Shown: piece after piece, positions 44,735 through 57,000 of the stretch
Layout of the letters: each line of letters opens with the position of its first letter
How positions within the stretch are numbered: the first letter of the stretch is position 1
Assembly (NCBI GenBank): GCA_009823505.1
Contig: VZQC01008079.1
Coordinates: forward strand, 644,866 to 708,865
Length of the DNA: 64,000 nucleotides
Source: Rhizomys pruinosus
Taxonomy: Eukaryota > Chordata > Mammalia > Rodentia > Spalacidae
Reading direction: 5' to 3'
Program-made: the position numbers and the translations under genes
The notes under the pieces: generated by a model
What the model saw: only the letters and a program-made list of their open reading frames with translations
What the model was told of the DNA's origin: nothing
The model's database searches: none

Positions 44735-46620
44735 AAATAGCACTGTCCCCAGAATACTTATAATTATGAAGTCACCATATCAATAAGCCTAAGAAAGTCT
44801 GCATGAAGATTAACGCCTACATGGAGGACAGCAAGATACTCCAGCTAACACTTACCCAGCACAAAAGGACCTAATAAGTGATTTTTGGGCTCCGCTGAAT
44901 CCTAGTTGAGATTATCTGAATTGAGCCATGTCTAGAAATATCATCCATTTTATAGTTCCAGGCCAAATTTTCACACAATAGAATTATGTAAAAGAACATC
45001 TAAATAACTATGGGGATTATTATGTATCATAAGCTAACTGATGCAATGACTTCCTAACATAGATAAGCTCAAAAATGTTCTTTTATTCTGTCTTCACTCA
45101 TTTTTTGAGACTCTGATTCAATTGTCTTCTTTCCCCATCTTCCAGATCTCAATGACTTGAAAACATATAGACTCATTGGTGTGAAAATTTCTATGGTCCT
45201 CAATGAGCTCTATCTACCACACCAAGCTATTTTCCCTTAACCATTTTCATCAAGTGTAAAAGTAATGTTTACAAATACACATTGTCTCAAATATCTAACG
45301 ATATGTAAGTTGTTGAGGCATTAAAATACATAGACCTATTTCTGAAGAGAAATGTCTCTTCATAAATGTGTGTTCTTTTTAAAATAGTTTTTATTGAGTA
45401 TGCATTTCATATAATGGATATTAATCAAATTTAGGTTCCCTACTTCATCCTATAGTCCCCCCACTTGATTTCATGCATTCTGTCATATATGTTAAGGGAT
45501 ATATCGTTAAGCAATAGTACTCAGATGTCTGTCGTTGCACATTCAGACACTAGAGGTCTATTCAGTCTATCTAGTGTCACTCCCTTAAAGAAGATCTACT
45601 CCCCCTCATCCAGGAGTCTTCAATTGCCAATAGTCCTTGAGTTCAGGTTAGGACCTGCTGCCCATTTCTCCAGTTCTATGCTGGGTTTCTTTCTTATTGA
45701 GATAGCATGGGTCTTGTCCATACTGTCACTGTGGGTTCAAGCTCCCTGAGGCCTTGAAGACTCTCTTTCCTTATGATAATGCACCATCCCTGGCTTTTAC
45801 AATCTTTCTGCCCTCTCTTCTTCAATGGTCTCTGATACATGGGTGTGTAAGACTTAACACAGGAGTCCTCTCCAGGGCTTTGTTCTCTACAGTCTCTTGT
45901 CCTACACTTTGTCTAATTGTAGCCTTCTTTGTGTATTATACTCTGCTGTATGAGGAAGCTTGGCTAGTGAGAGTTTAAAGATGCATTAATAACCCCTCTA
46001 GCCCCTATTCCACTATGTTCCATGAACCTTAGGTATAGAGGTTCCATTGTAGATGTGGGCTGAGCATCTCACAGATACTTATTATCAGTGTGTGATCAGT
46101 TGTGGAAGTCCTTAGTAGTCTCCATCTGTTGCAAAATGAAGCTACTTTGATGATTGTAGCATGGTATACTTTTCTGAAGGCTATGTAACCAAAAACACAG
46201 TGCTAGTCAGGAGAAACCTACCTTCAAGTTGTTGGACAGGGTTGTCCAAGAGACCCCCAAATAATACAGACTATTTCCACAGCTCTTGTTTACCTCCCAG
46301 AACTTGCAGGTAAGACCCTATTACTTAAGATAGGACAAACTTTGGACACAGTACCTGGAGCAATGGAGCTGAAACTGACCTGGAAGCCTCCTCCCTGAAT
46401 ACTAGCTCTCGTAGTTCTCAAGGATTCTATGCAAGCTTCTAAGACAGAAAATCAATCTCATATTTAAAGCCTATAAGCACAACAATGACCAGCATAACAA
46501 ACTATATTGGTGCTGCAGTGGGAATAATCAACAGCTATCTAATTGAATGTAAAGCCCTCTCGATGGGAGGGAACTCCTGTGGCACTGTAAACACAGTCAA
46601 ATACACATGGCTTGAGCAAT
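44735..46620 (+). repeat. Ghost OR duplication unit: 3' flank without an OR exon
   Basis: The stretch is collinear with the OR 3' flanks of units B, C and D: the block TCACCATATCAATAAGCC near 44,773, ACTAGAGGTCTATTCAG near 45,549, TTATTGAGATAGCATGGG near 45,693 and GGTAAGACCCTATTACTTAAG near 46,310. No OR exon or OR 5' flank precedes it. L1 sequence lies where they would be. Confidence 0.8.
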
Positions 46621-46707
46621 TATAGATCATAGAGACAAGCCTACCCCTTTCATATTACTTGACAAATTTAATTTGTTATTGTATGCTAAATATGGATCCT
46701 TAATTTT

Positions 46708-46850
46708 TTTGAGACAGAGTCTCCCTGTAGCACCTGCTGTCCTGGAACTCACTATGTAGACCAGGCTGGCCTCAAACTCACAGAGATCTGCCTGCCTCTG
46801 CCTCCCAAGTGCTGGGATTAAAGGCATGCACTGGCACATCCAGCTTGGAT
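46708..46850 (-). mobile_element. B1 SINE
   Basis: GAGACAGAGTCTCCCTGTAG, CTGGAACTCACTATGTAGAC, CTGGGATTAAAGGCATGC. Confidence 0.93.
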
Positions 46851-47194
46851 CCTTAAATTTACAGACGGCTTGCTTTTCTTTGTGGCACATCATCATTTTA
46901 GTTCTTTACTTGTCTCCTCTCACTTTATGAATTTACAAAGCATTGTCTCTATTTCTCTCTTTGAGATAAAGTCTCATTTTTCTTTTTTGTAAGTATCTCC
47001 TTGGGCTCTCAAGGAGGCAGCCTCTAGTCTACCATTTTATCTAGAAACTTAAATGATTATGTTTTTAGAAATATTTTTATTTCCTAAAACTTTTAGATAT
47101 ACAGAAATGTTAGAAGCATTACATGAGTTTTCTATACACTTTTCAGCATGTTTATCCTTTTGTTAACATCTTATATTTATAACGAAGTACTGGC

Positions 47195-47383
47195 CCCAGG
47201 GTGGTGGTGCATGCCTTTAATCCTAGCATTTGGTAGGCAGAGGCAGGCAGATCTCTGTAAGTTCAAGGCCAGCCTGGTCTACAGAGTCAGTTCCAGGACA
47301 GCCAGAGCTACTTGGAGACCCTGTCTCAAAAAAAATAAATAAATAAAAATAAAATAAAATAAAATAAAATAATAAAATAAAAC
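47195..47383 (+). mobile_element. B1 SINE with TAAAA tail
   Basis: GTGGTGGTGCATGCCTTTAA, GGCCAGCCTGGTCTACAGAG, CCCTGTCTCAAAAAAAATAA, then a TAAAA repeat. Confidence 0.93.
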
Positions 47384-47742
47384 GAAGCGCTGTTACTAGT
47401 ACAGGAGTATATAAACTACAAGTTTATACACATTTCACTGTTTATTTTCCCCTAGAGGGTGCCCAGTTCCCAAACCACAGTGGCCAGCATTTCTCAGGTG
47501 GGAATTTCTGACTGCTGAGTTAGTGCATTAGTTGAACTGAATCAGTCCAAATAAGACTACACAAGAGAACCTGGCGTATGTGGGAAAGCCAGGCAGTGCT
47601 CAATCCCCGAAGTCTCATGGACTGAGTTTCCTTTATTTGGTATTTTTGGTTAATTTCTCTCATATGAACTTTCGTATCTTTGGCCTGAATGAAGTGCAGC
47701 TGTGGGGGACCATGCACTTTTCCCTCAATAGTCTCACCTGAG

Positions 47743-47962
47743 GTTTTTGTTATTTTTATTTTATGCAAATGAGAGTATGGCCTGCATGTATGTAAGTGGA
47801 CCCATGTTGTGCAGTGCCCATGGAGGTCGGAGGAAGACGTCTGGTCCCTGGAACTGGATTAAAGTATGGTTGTTACCCACAATGTGTATGCTGGGAACCA
47901 AACCTGGGTACTCTGCAAGAGCAGCCAGTGCTCTTAACCACTGATCCATCTCTCCAGCCCCT
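47743..47962 (-). mobile_element. B3-type SINE
   Basis: Reverse-strand hallmarks: CCCTGGAACTGGATTAAAG, GCTGGGAACCAAACCTGGG, CTCTTAACCACTGATCCATC. Confidence 0.92.
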
Positions 47963-48164
47963 TCAGCTCACTTTTGAATTGTGAAAACCACTGACTGTGG
48001 AGAGGAGCAATGCAGCTAAATGGTTTCATTCTTCTTATTCCTTTATCCTGGCTTTTCCCAGTTTTGTGATCCACAGTGGATGCCTCAGCTTTACTATCAA
48101 GTTCTAGAATGCGTATTGGGACATTATTGCTTATCATATATTTTGGAGAGACTACAAAGCTGGA

Positions 48165-51100
48165 GAAGTATTCTGCCAACATGGTGATATCACTTTTAGT
48201 AGTTTTGTTTTAAACAGTTCTATTAAAGATAAAACTGATTTACCAGCAAACATTAGTGTGCAAGAAAATTCTTATTTGATTAAGTATGTCCACGTCCATT
48301 TGCATATGAATTTTATGCTTTCATACTTTTTGCTACAAATTACCTTAGAACTTAAGCCCTTGGTTAAGGAACATGGTGAATAAGAGGCACAGAAGATACT
48401 GTTCTCTCATCAGTGATTAATGAACTAAGACTCAGTCTCAGCACTCTCTCCTGAGCAAGCCCTAGGACCTGCTCTGTGAAGCATCTCTTAGGAATCTAGA
48501 TACCCTCAAATTTTCAGGCAACATGGGAGCTGTAAATATGTTAAAATTGACATTGTGGGAGTGTGTCAGAGCAAGACTTTCCTTGTCTGGGGATAATATG
48601 TTGTCTTTGATTAATTCAGACCATACTCAGTTGCATTAGAAGCCATGATGACTAGGGCCACTGGTGCATCCAGGTCAAGCACACTTCTTCCTGTCTCTTT
48701 TGTGGCTTACTCCATCTAGTCCCTTCACAGATACTCTCTCATGGGCAATACAGGAAATTGGGCAATTAGTCTATGCTGATTCATTTTCTTACTTGAAACT
48801 TAGATTATTTCCTCTTGGGAATTAATCTTCTTGTTAGATGCACATCTTATCTACTTTTCTGCTGCTTGAAAACAGACATGAGCATTCAATAGACCCTTTG
48901 GCTGGGAGAACTTCTTCCTGCTTTTGGATCCTCTTCTTTATGAACAGAAAGTGAGGGCTCTGGAAATAGCTTGAGAGAAGATATTTAAACTCATTAAGTA
49001 TTGTCACAGGTCAGAAGAAGATGAGGAGTAATTTACTGGGACTAAATTTTTGTGTTTATGTGAGAATATGTTTATTTTTTATATTAATAGAATGTATTTA
49101 GTAGTGGATTGACTTGCAGACCCATTTCTTCATGTAAGCAAGATACATAATGACCATAGGGTTCTTAAAATCATCTTTTCTTGAAATGATATTTCTGTAA
49201 TAGTTTAATGCTGTGCTATATTTCATGGCTGCCTGAGTATCTCTATGTATATATTATGTATTTTCTGTGTGTGTGCATATAAATGGATGCGATGTTCAGG
49301 TTAAATAGGTATGTGGCAGGCAGTGTTAATTTATTAGCTGAGTGTTTGTCTCAAAATGACAAGATCTTTATTTTCTACCTAGACTGAGTATAGTGCATAA
49401 GGTGAATGACTATTTGTCTGGGAGATCTATGATTCCTTGTATGTATGTGTCACTATATTTAAATGTTTTATGTAACATACTTATGTTTTAATCAGACATG
49501 GTTGTAGAATGGAGCTAAAGTTAATGTATGGTAATATGTGTGTATACATGTGTATACTTATATGTTAGGGTGAGAGGCTCACAGCTGTGTTGTCCACTCA
49601 GGTCTTCTCTACTCTTACTTTAGGCAGCTCACTGCAGGATCCTCCTTAAGCTAAAGGAGCAGCTATTTGCACGTATAACTGCAAGTCCCCAAAGTTATGT
49701 GTGAGACCTTTTTCACTGGCTCTCCACAATGCCATATATCTGTTCTTGGGAATAGGACAGTGGCTAGATTACTGTCACACACATCTTGGTTCAAATATAT
49801 AATCTGTGAGGCTCAGAAGCCTGAACTATAAACTATGAGACTAAGGATTTATCCCCACATGTGTAGTGTTAAAAACATGCGAGAAGTGAGAGAGTCTCAC
49901 ATCATGACTCATTCCTTAATTATTCAAGACAGATTGTTTGGCAAAGACAGAGGAAGAAAACAGATTTAAAGACCCTTTGTGAAATCCCACCCCTAACCTT
50001 CCCTTCTTTGTTCTTGAATGTGTGCCCAGCAACCTCTTTCACACAGAAGGTAGAGGCTCCCTGGTGTTCTGTTGGTTAGAATTTGGCACCTTCGCACAGA
50101 AGGTGCTTTGAATCAGGTCATCTCTTTTGCTTATCCTGGATTAAATTTGAGGATTTATTTGACCTCTGACTTCTGTATTTTCTTCTAGAGATGCAATAAT
50201 TGCAAAAACCTTGATTTAGTAAATGCCAGTGGAGTGTCAGATCTCAGTTATATATTAGTCACTATGCTCTTCCTCTTCATGCTGACTGGATTGCTTGCCC
50301 CCTCTCCTCATTACTGGTAAAGTGGCTTATTACCAGGTCCCTGCCTTGGAGTGGTGGTAATTCCATGGATTCTACTTCCTGGAGTTCTGTATGTGTTCTC
50401 CAACTGTGATTTAACTCTGATTAGATAAGGTATGAAGTTGTATTGCAGAAACCTCTGATATCCTATGGTCAGAATCAGGATGCACTTCATTATGTGGTTT
50501 CATACCTGTTTTCATACTAGGAATGGGAAGATTACAACAAATGGAATCTACTGGAGTGATTTAGAGGCACTTAGTAAATGTTTGCTGATGGTTGGAATTA
50601 AATCACATAAATGTTCTTTGCAAATTCAATGTATAATATGAGTTATTGACTGTGCATTTTGGTTTCAGGAGAAAAATCTTGGTGTAGACCTTTTGTGCCA
50701 ACTTTATTATTATATAGCTTAACTTTCTACTCTCACCGTGTCCAAATACGACAGTATAAACTACAGAGACATGTCATACATGAATATTATCAGATAATAA
50801 ATTATGTGAAATAGTGTAACTTTGAAACTCCGAAATACTTTCAGAAATGGATGAGAATTTCCTTATTTAAAATATTTTATTGAGGGCTGGAGAGATTACT
50901 CAGTGGTTAAGAGCACTGGGTGCTTTTTTTTTAGCGATTTAATCCCAATCCTAATGTTGCAGCATCTGTGTTACTGCATCTTCAGGGACTGTGGAATTCC
51001 AGGAGGTTAATGATTTTTTTATGCCAATAACTGGGTCTGGTCTAATGCTCACCTCAACCTACTGTTTTATTTTTCTGAGCTCTAGGAGTTTGATACAAGA

Positions 51101-51670
51101 TTTTCTGTTGAACTTGTCCTATTGTGGTAGCTGTCATGGGTGAATATGACCATGTGTAGGGAGGGATATGCTCTAAGAAGCTTACATGGATTAACTTAGA
51201 TTTCTCTCAAATCTTCATATAGAGATAACAGATTTTTGGTTGTTTATTGAAGAAGAAACTTAGATTAATACAGGGAAAGTGGCCAAAGGCCAGAGAAGAA
51301 TTAAATTTCTGAGGCAGGGGCCATATTAAACCTCTTGCTCTTGCTCAGTATTCTATGAAATGCTTAAAGTATGTGTACTCCACGAGGGAATTTCAATATA
51401 TGTTATATTTCCAGTGCTGAAAACACTGTTTATAACATGTGTGAATAAGTGAAAACATTTGCATTCTTTGCTGAAGGAAATGTCATGAGCATTGGAAATA
51501 TCATGTGTTCACTTTGAAACCAATTTGAGATTCAGACTGAAAAAATATGGGCAGTTTGTCTACATTTGGATGCAGTCCCTTGGAAAAAAGCACGTATGGT
51601 ATGTGGACCTGGTGAGGATCTCAGGAATCTGACACTTCCTTTTCCCTTCATTCCCAGCAGGAAGAGCAAC
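48165..51670 (+). repeat. OR duplication unit D, 5' flank
   Basis: No gene is visible. The stretch is paralogous to the 5' flanks of units B and C (ATTCTGCCAACATGG near 48,170, TCACAGATACTCTCT near 48,725, TTTATGTAACATACTTATG near 49,468, GGTCCCTGCCTTGGAGTGG near 50,336). A B2/B3-type SINE head of about 40 bases (50,886-50,925) is the only young insertion I see, so this is the cleanest unit. Confidence 0.8.
51655..51660 (+). promoter_or_regulatory. Splice acceptor of the OR coding exon (CAGCAG)
   Basis: The tract CTTTTCCCTTCATTCC leads into a tandem CAGCAG 10 bases before the ATG. It is the same as in the other three copies, so it is under constraint or recently copied. Confidence 0.65.
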
Positions 51671-52612
51671 ATGAGGAGGGGGAACCTGAGCAGTGTGTCT
51701 GAGTTCATCCTCCTGGGGCTCCCCATCCAGCCAGAGCAGCAGGGCATCTTCTTCACCCTGTTCCTGGCCATGTACCTGATCACAGTGCTGGGGAACCTGC
51801 TCATCATCCTGCTCATCGGGATGGACTGTCGTCTCCACACCCCCATGTACTTCTTCCTCAGCCACTTGGCCTTCTCTGACATCTGCTTTTCATCTGTCAC
51901 TGCCCCAAAGATGCTCAGCAACATGCAGACTCAGCACCTGTCCAACCCTTATGAAGGGTGCATTACTCAATTGTATTTTTTCTTACTTTTTGTGTGTGTT
52001 GACAATTTCCTTCTTGGAGTGATGGCCTATGACAGGTATGTGGCCATCTGCCACCCACTACACTACATGGTTATTATGAGGGAGGAGCTGTGTGACTTAT
52101 TGGTGGCTGGATGTTGGTTCTTGTCTTGTATGCATGCACTGCTTCATACCCTCCTCCTGTCCCATCTCTTTTTCTGTGGTGAAAACACTATCCCCCATTT
52201 TTTCTGTGATCTCAATGAACTTTTGAAGTTGTCCTGCTCAGACACTTCCCTCAATGAGCTAGTCATCTTCACTGAGGGAGGAGTGTTGACTCTTCTGCTA
52301 CTGGGTACTATTTTGGGCTCTTATGTATGCATTAGTTTTACTGTCCTAAAGGTCCCCTCTACGAAGAAGATCTGTAAGGTTCTGTCCACCTGTGGCTCTC
52401 ACCTCATCTTGGTGTTTTTGTACTATGGGACTCCTGCCATTATTTATTTCTTTCCTTCCTCAAATCATTCCCAAGTTAAGGATGCAGTTGCTTCAGTAAT
52501 ATATACAGAGGTGACACCCATGTTGAACCCCTTCATCTATAGCCTGAGAAACAGAGACATGAAATTGGCTCTAGGGATTCTTTGGAGAAAAGGAGCTCTT
52601 TTGTCCAAGTGA
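51671..52612 (+). CDS. Olfactory receptor, family 1, intact (unit D)
   Basis: A 313-residue class II odorant receptor, expected to sit in the cilia membrane of olfactory sensory neurons and signal through G-olf. The N-X-S glycosylation site is at 5-7. Seven hydrophobic helices are visible, with GN at 41-42 (TM1), [13 protein letters not shown] at 58-70 (TM2), [15 protein letters not shown] at 118-132, SY at 217-218 (TM5), KVLSTCGSH at 236-244 (TM6) and [14 protein letters not shown] at 283-296 (TM7). All four extracellular cysteines (97, 169, 179, 189) are present. I placed the start at the Met right after the splice acceptor; 35 more codons are open upstream but lie in the inferred intron. 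From memory the nearest human family is OR1J. The ligand is unknown. This is the only copy here with no visible defect. Confidence 0.95.
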   Translation: MRRGNLSSVSEFILLGLPIQPEQQGIFFTLFLAMYLITVLGNLLIILLIGMDCRLHTPMYFFLSHLAFSDICFSSVTAPKMLSNMQTQHLSNPYEGCITQLYFFLLFVCVDNFLLGVMAYDRYVAICHPLHYMVIMREELCDLLVAGCWFLSCMHALLHTLLLSHLFFCGENTIPHFFCDLNELLKLSCSDTSLNELVIFTEGGVLTLLLLGTILGSYVCISFTVLKVPSTKKICKVLSTCGSHLILVFLYYGTPAIIYFFPSSNHSQVKDAVASVIYTEVTPMLNPFIYSLRNRDMKLALGILWRKGALLSK

Positions 52613-54304
52613 GTGTTATGTACTCATGTTCTTAATTACCTCTGGATGCTTCCAGAGACCCCCTTAAAATTTTACTGGTGAATATAATACACTGCAAAAG
52701 TTACCACAGTAAAAAGTTACCACAGTAATCTGCTCTTTTCAATTTTCGAGTTTATTTCCCCATTCCTTGTATATGGCCAGATCCTGTGACTTGCTTTGAA
52801 TAGTAGGTTTGATTGACATGCTTATGAGACTTCCATGCTTAGAAGAACTTTGTCCTTGCTATTCTTGTAATTATGAATTCACCATCTAAGTTAGCCTAAG
52901 ATAGTCTGAATGAAGAGGAATGTCTCCATAGAGCACAGCAAGGTACTCCAGTTAGCACTTGGCAAGCACATATAGACCTAATAAGGATTTTAGTGCATTA
53001 ATGAGCCCTAGATGATATTCTCTGCACTGAGCTAAGTCCAGAAGTATCAACCATCTTAATATAATTCCAGGCCAAACATTTAATACAGTATTTTTGTGGG
53101 TTATTATGTATTATAACCTAACTGGTGCAGTGACTACGTCACTGATCTGCTCACAATTTTTCCTTTATTCTGTCTTCATTCCTCATTTTTAGTCCTCTGA
53201 TTCAATTGTCTTCCTTCACCATCCTTTAGATTTCACTGACTTCAAAACATACAGGCTCATGTCTGTGAAATTTTCCATGATCTTAGCCTTAGCTGTATCT
53301 ACTGCATCATGTTATTCTTCTCTTGGTCAAGTGCAAAGGTAATATTTATAAACACATTGTCTCACTTACCTAAAGATACATAAATAACTTGTGATGATAT
53401 CAAAATATATAGACCTATTTCTGAAGGAAAATTTCTCACCAGAAATGTGCTCTTTTTTATTTTTTATTGAGCTTTTGTACATTTCTACAACAGTTCCTAA
53501 TAAAATTTAAACCCTTTTCCATATCCCTGCTCTCCCACCCCTCACTGGACCTCATGTATTCCAGCATACATGTTAAGTTCTATCCATTTAGAAGAGGGGA
53601 CAGAAAGATTATAGAAGCCTAGGCTGTTTCACGAAGCAGAGGGTTTTGGGCCCCTGGAAGATGGCACATGTGAACTTGCGGCAATGGTGGGATCGAGCTT
53701 GTTTCTCTTTTTGAGAAGAGAAATCCTTTTTGAGTAAGGGCAGGGAATAGTCAATATTCTTGCATTTTGTTTAAGCTTTATCATCTTACTCAAGGTACTG
53801 ATACCAATTGAAATGCCAAGAATTTTCAAATGTTGTATGATACTTATCTTTATTTAGAGTAATATTCATATTTAGGCTTCCATTTGGGTTACCACTGCAG
53901 CACATTATTTCAGATTAATAAAAAATAAAATATAGACAATGTTTTATGAAATTCAATAATTTCGATATGCATATATTTATGTAAATGAGATGCTGATTTG
54001 CTCTCACACACACACACATACACACACACACACATACACACACCCTTTGTTTTTCATTATTGAAGAAGGATCATATGCTGTAGTGCAGCTTGTCCTTGAA
54101 CTCACATTTATTGTTTTGCTTCAGCCTCTCAAGTGTTTGGATTATAGGAGTTAGAACAATTTATAGCTCTATCTATCTATCTATCTCACTATCTATCTAT
54201 CATCTATCATTATCATCTGACTAACTGTGTGTATCTGTTTCTATTTATTTAAATAAATGTTCTTCTAAGTTTTAAAATAAGACAGTTGAGAATGTGTGCA
54301 TTAA
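52613..54304 (+). repeat. OR duplication unit D, 3' flank
   Basis: No gene is visible. It matches the 3' flanks of units B, C and the ghost unit, with old L1-like 3' end sequence at about 53,455-53,745, CA repeats at 54,005-54,044 and ATCT repeats at 54,165-54,200. Confidence 0.75.
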
Positions 54305-55686
54305 GTGTGAGGAAAGGGTAATACTTATTCACTGCTTATGGGAGGGTAAAGTGGTGCAGCCTTACAGAAATTAGTGTTGAGGGTCTTCTAAAAGCTAAAA
54401 ATAGATCTCCCATATGATCTAGCCATATCACCCTTGGGTTTATATTTAAAGGACTATGTATCCTACCATAGAGATACCTGTTCATGCATGTTCACTGTTG
54501 CTCTATAAACAATACTCAGGAAATGGAAACAACCTATATATCCATTAACTGATGTATTAGTCACTTTTCTGTTGCTGTGATAAAACACCATGACCAAAGG
54601 AACTTATAAAAGGAAGAGTTTATTTGAGCTTACGATTGACAGTTACAGGGAATTAGAGTCAATTGTGGTGGGAGGCATGGCAGCTGGAGCTGGAGCAGCA
54701 AGCCAAGGGTCACATCTCAAAATGAGCACAGGAAGCAGAGAGAGTGACTGGAGACTGCAAGGCTTGTTAAACTCACTAAGCCTGCCCCCAGTGACATACT
54801 TCCTCTAGCACACAGCCACATCTTCTAAGACCTCCAAGAACAGTGCCACCAACTGGAGACAAAATGTCTGAATACTTAAAGCCTATGGGGGACACTCATT
54901 CAAACCACCACATTCCACTCCCTGGCCCCCATAGGCTGCTGTCCATATAAAATGCAAAATGCATTTAGTCTAACCTTAAAAGTCCCCATAGTCTTTACCA
55001 GTTTCAATGCCATTCAAAAGTCTACAGTCCAAAGTCTCTTCTGAGACTCAGGCCAATCTCCTAACTGTAAGCTCCTGTAAAATCAAAAGGCAAATTACAA
55101 ACTCCCAATGTACAGTGGAACTGAATACACATTCCCATTCCAAAAGGGAGGAATAGAGGCATAGTGAGGAAATACTGGATGAAAACTAGACTGAAAAGCA
55201 TCAGGGCAAACACCAAGTCCAGTAGCTCCATGTGTGACTTCTGGGACTTGACATCCAAAGGGTTTAGATGGCTCAGCTCTTCCAGCTTTGCGTGCAACAT
55301 ACATCTCTTTCTTAGGCTGGTAGCTCTCCCTGTATGCAGCTCTCCTTGGCAAATATCTCACAGCTCTGGTATCTCGAATGTCTTCTTGGGGTCTCCACTG
55401 CTAACTAGGCTTCACATTCATAGCTTCACGAAATGGCCTATCAGGGCCTTCTTTATTCAGGGACACCCCTGCTGCACTCTGCCTGGCGTCTGTGGCTCTC
55501 TGATACTGCGGAGGAAGAACTGATAACCCCTTCACTCTTGCAAACTTCATGCCTCTAAAGCCAGCACCACGTGAATGAAACTGCCGGGTTTGGCTGCAAG
55601 TTTGGGATGGACCCTGGCCTATTTCAACCACATTTGAAACTTTTCTCTGCCCTGAAGTTACTATTTCTGTTGTTTACTTCTAAATC

Positions 55687-56271
55687 TCAAGGCCTCTCCT
55701 TAATCACTTTAATCTCACTTTTTCCATTGTTTACTTGTAAATAGCAAGGCCCCTTAATCACTTTAGTCTCCTTATCAAAAGGAACCTCTCCTTCACATGC
55801 CTTGGCCACACCTTTAATCTTCCTAGTGCAGTTTTCAGACCCAAACTGTACATTCTGCATTTCTTTCTGCCCCATCTGCTCTTCTTCACTGTAGATCTGC
55901 ACAATATTCACCATTAACAGCCACACCACCATTTCTACATTAGGTTGTCTTGAAATATCCTCCTTCAAAGACATTAGTCCATTGCTTTTCAACTTAGCAT
56001 CAGGCAAGCATTTGGGCTGTGGGCAAACTGCTGCCAGACTCTTTATCAAAATATCCCAGTTGCTGCCTAAGTCTTTATTTTCCTCTGGAACTACATTTTT
56101 TGCAGCAATGCTTTCTTCCAGGCTTCTACTATAATGGCCTGTTAAGCTCTGCTTACAGCAGTCAACAGTTTTTCTAGCACGAAGTTCCAAAGTCTTCCAC
56201 ATATCTCCAAACACCCACATGGTCAGGTTCTTCACAGCCAAAACCCCAGTCCTGGTACCAAATAACTGCAT
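55687..56271 (-). pseudogene. Open frame in the LTR element's internal region
   Basis: A 194-codon frame starts at the primer binding site end of the internal region. I see no zinc knuckle, capsid homology or protease motif, and the frame is Lys/Glu-rich without a clear fold. Related internal sequence at 7,054-7,310 does not keep it open. It is probably a chance frame or an eroded gag-like remnant. Confidence 0.35.
56244..56260 (-). other. Primer binding site, tRNA-Leu type
   Basis: On the minus strand, six bases after the LTR, TGGTACCAGGACTGGGG matches the complement of the 3' end of a leucine tRNA with one mismatch (as I remember that tRNA). Leucine priming is the namesake trait of the ERVL group, to which MaLR elements belong. 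Confidence 0.75.
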
Positions 56272-57000
56272 TAGTCACTTTTCTGTTGCTGTGATAAAAC
56301 ACCATGACCAAAGGAACTTATAAAAGGAAGAGTTTATTTGAGCTTACAATTGACAGTTACAGGAAATTAGAGTTCATTGTGGCGGGAGGCATGGTGGCTG
56401 GAGCTGGAGCAGCAATCCAAGGGTCACATCTCGCAATGAGCACAGGAAGCAGAGAGAGTGATTGGAGACTGCAAGGCTTGTTAAACTCACTAAGCCTGCC
56501 CCCAGTGACATACTTCCTCTAGCACACAGCCACACCTTCTAAGACCTCCAAGAACAGTGCCACCAACTGGAGACAAAATGTCTGAATACTTAAAGCCTAT
56601 GGGGGACACTCATTCAAACCACCACAACTGATGAATGGATAATGAAAGCAGGAACATTTACAGTATGGAATATTATTCAGCTGTTAAAATAAACAAGATT
56701 ATGTAATTCACAGCTAAATGGATGGAACTGGATGCAATCATCACAGATGAGGTATCCTAGACCTAGAAGTCAAATGTCACATGTTTTCTCTTATAAGTAG
56801 ATGGCATTTTTGAATCTTTAGACAGCTGTGTTCAATTGGAAAATCTTTAAAATCAGGAGAATAATAAAGGGATATCAGGATTTACTTGGGAGCACAGATA
56901 TAATGTAGTGATATCAATGGGAAAAGGGGAATAGTGGATATCAAGGGTTTAATGGCATGGAAGGCAGGGGAGCAGAGCGGCTAAAGGGAGGGATAACTAA

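Larger units (their letters stand above)
46851..48164. other. Intergenic stretch with a B1 and a B3 copy
   Basis: No gene is visible. A B1 lies at 47,195-47,335 with a TAAAA-rich tail to 47,383, and a B3-type SINE lies at 47,743-47,962 on the minus strand. The remaining pieces (46,851-47,194, 47,384-47,742, 47,963-48,164) are unassigned. Confidence 0.6.
54553..56626 (-). mobile_element. Complete non-autonomous ERVL/MaLR-type LTR element
   Basis: Two 360-bp LTRs (54,553-54,912 and 56,267-56,626) differ at only a handful of positions; each starts TG and ends CA. A 5-bp target duplication ACTGA flanks it (54,548-54,552; 56,627-56,631). Orientation is minus: an AAATAAAC signal lies in each LTR on that strand, a purine-rich tract lies next to the left LTR (about 54,913-54,935), and a primer binding site lies next to the right LTR. 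The internal 1,354 bases hold no recognisable gag, protease or RT, so it must rely on enzymes supplied by other elements. The LTR similarity suggests a fairly recent insertion. Confidence 0.9.
54305..57000 (+). mobile_element. Old L1 ORF2/3' UTR remnant, interrupted by the LTR element
   Basis: 54,307-54,552 and 56,627-56,800 read as eroded L1 ORF2 C-terminal sequence (TATCACCCTTGGGTTTATAT before; CTAAATGGATGGAACTGGA after). The LTR element lies between them. Confidence 0.7.
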
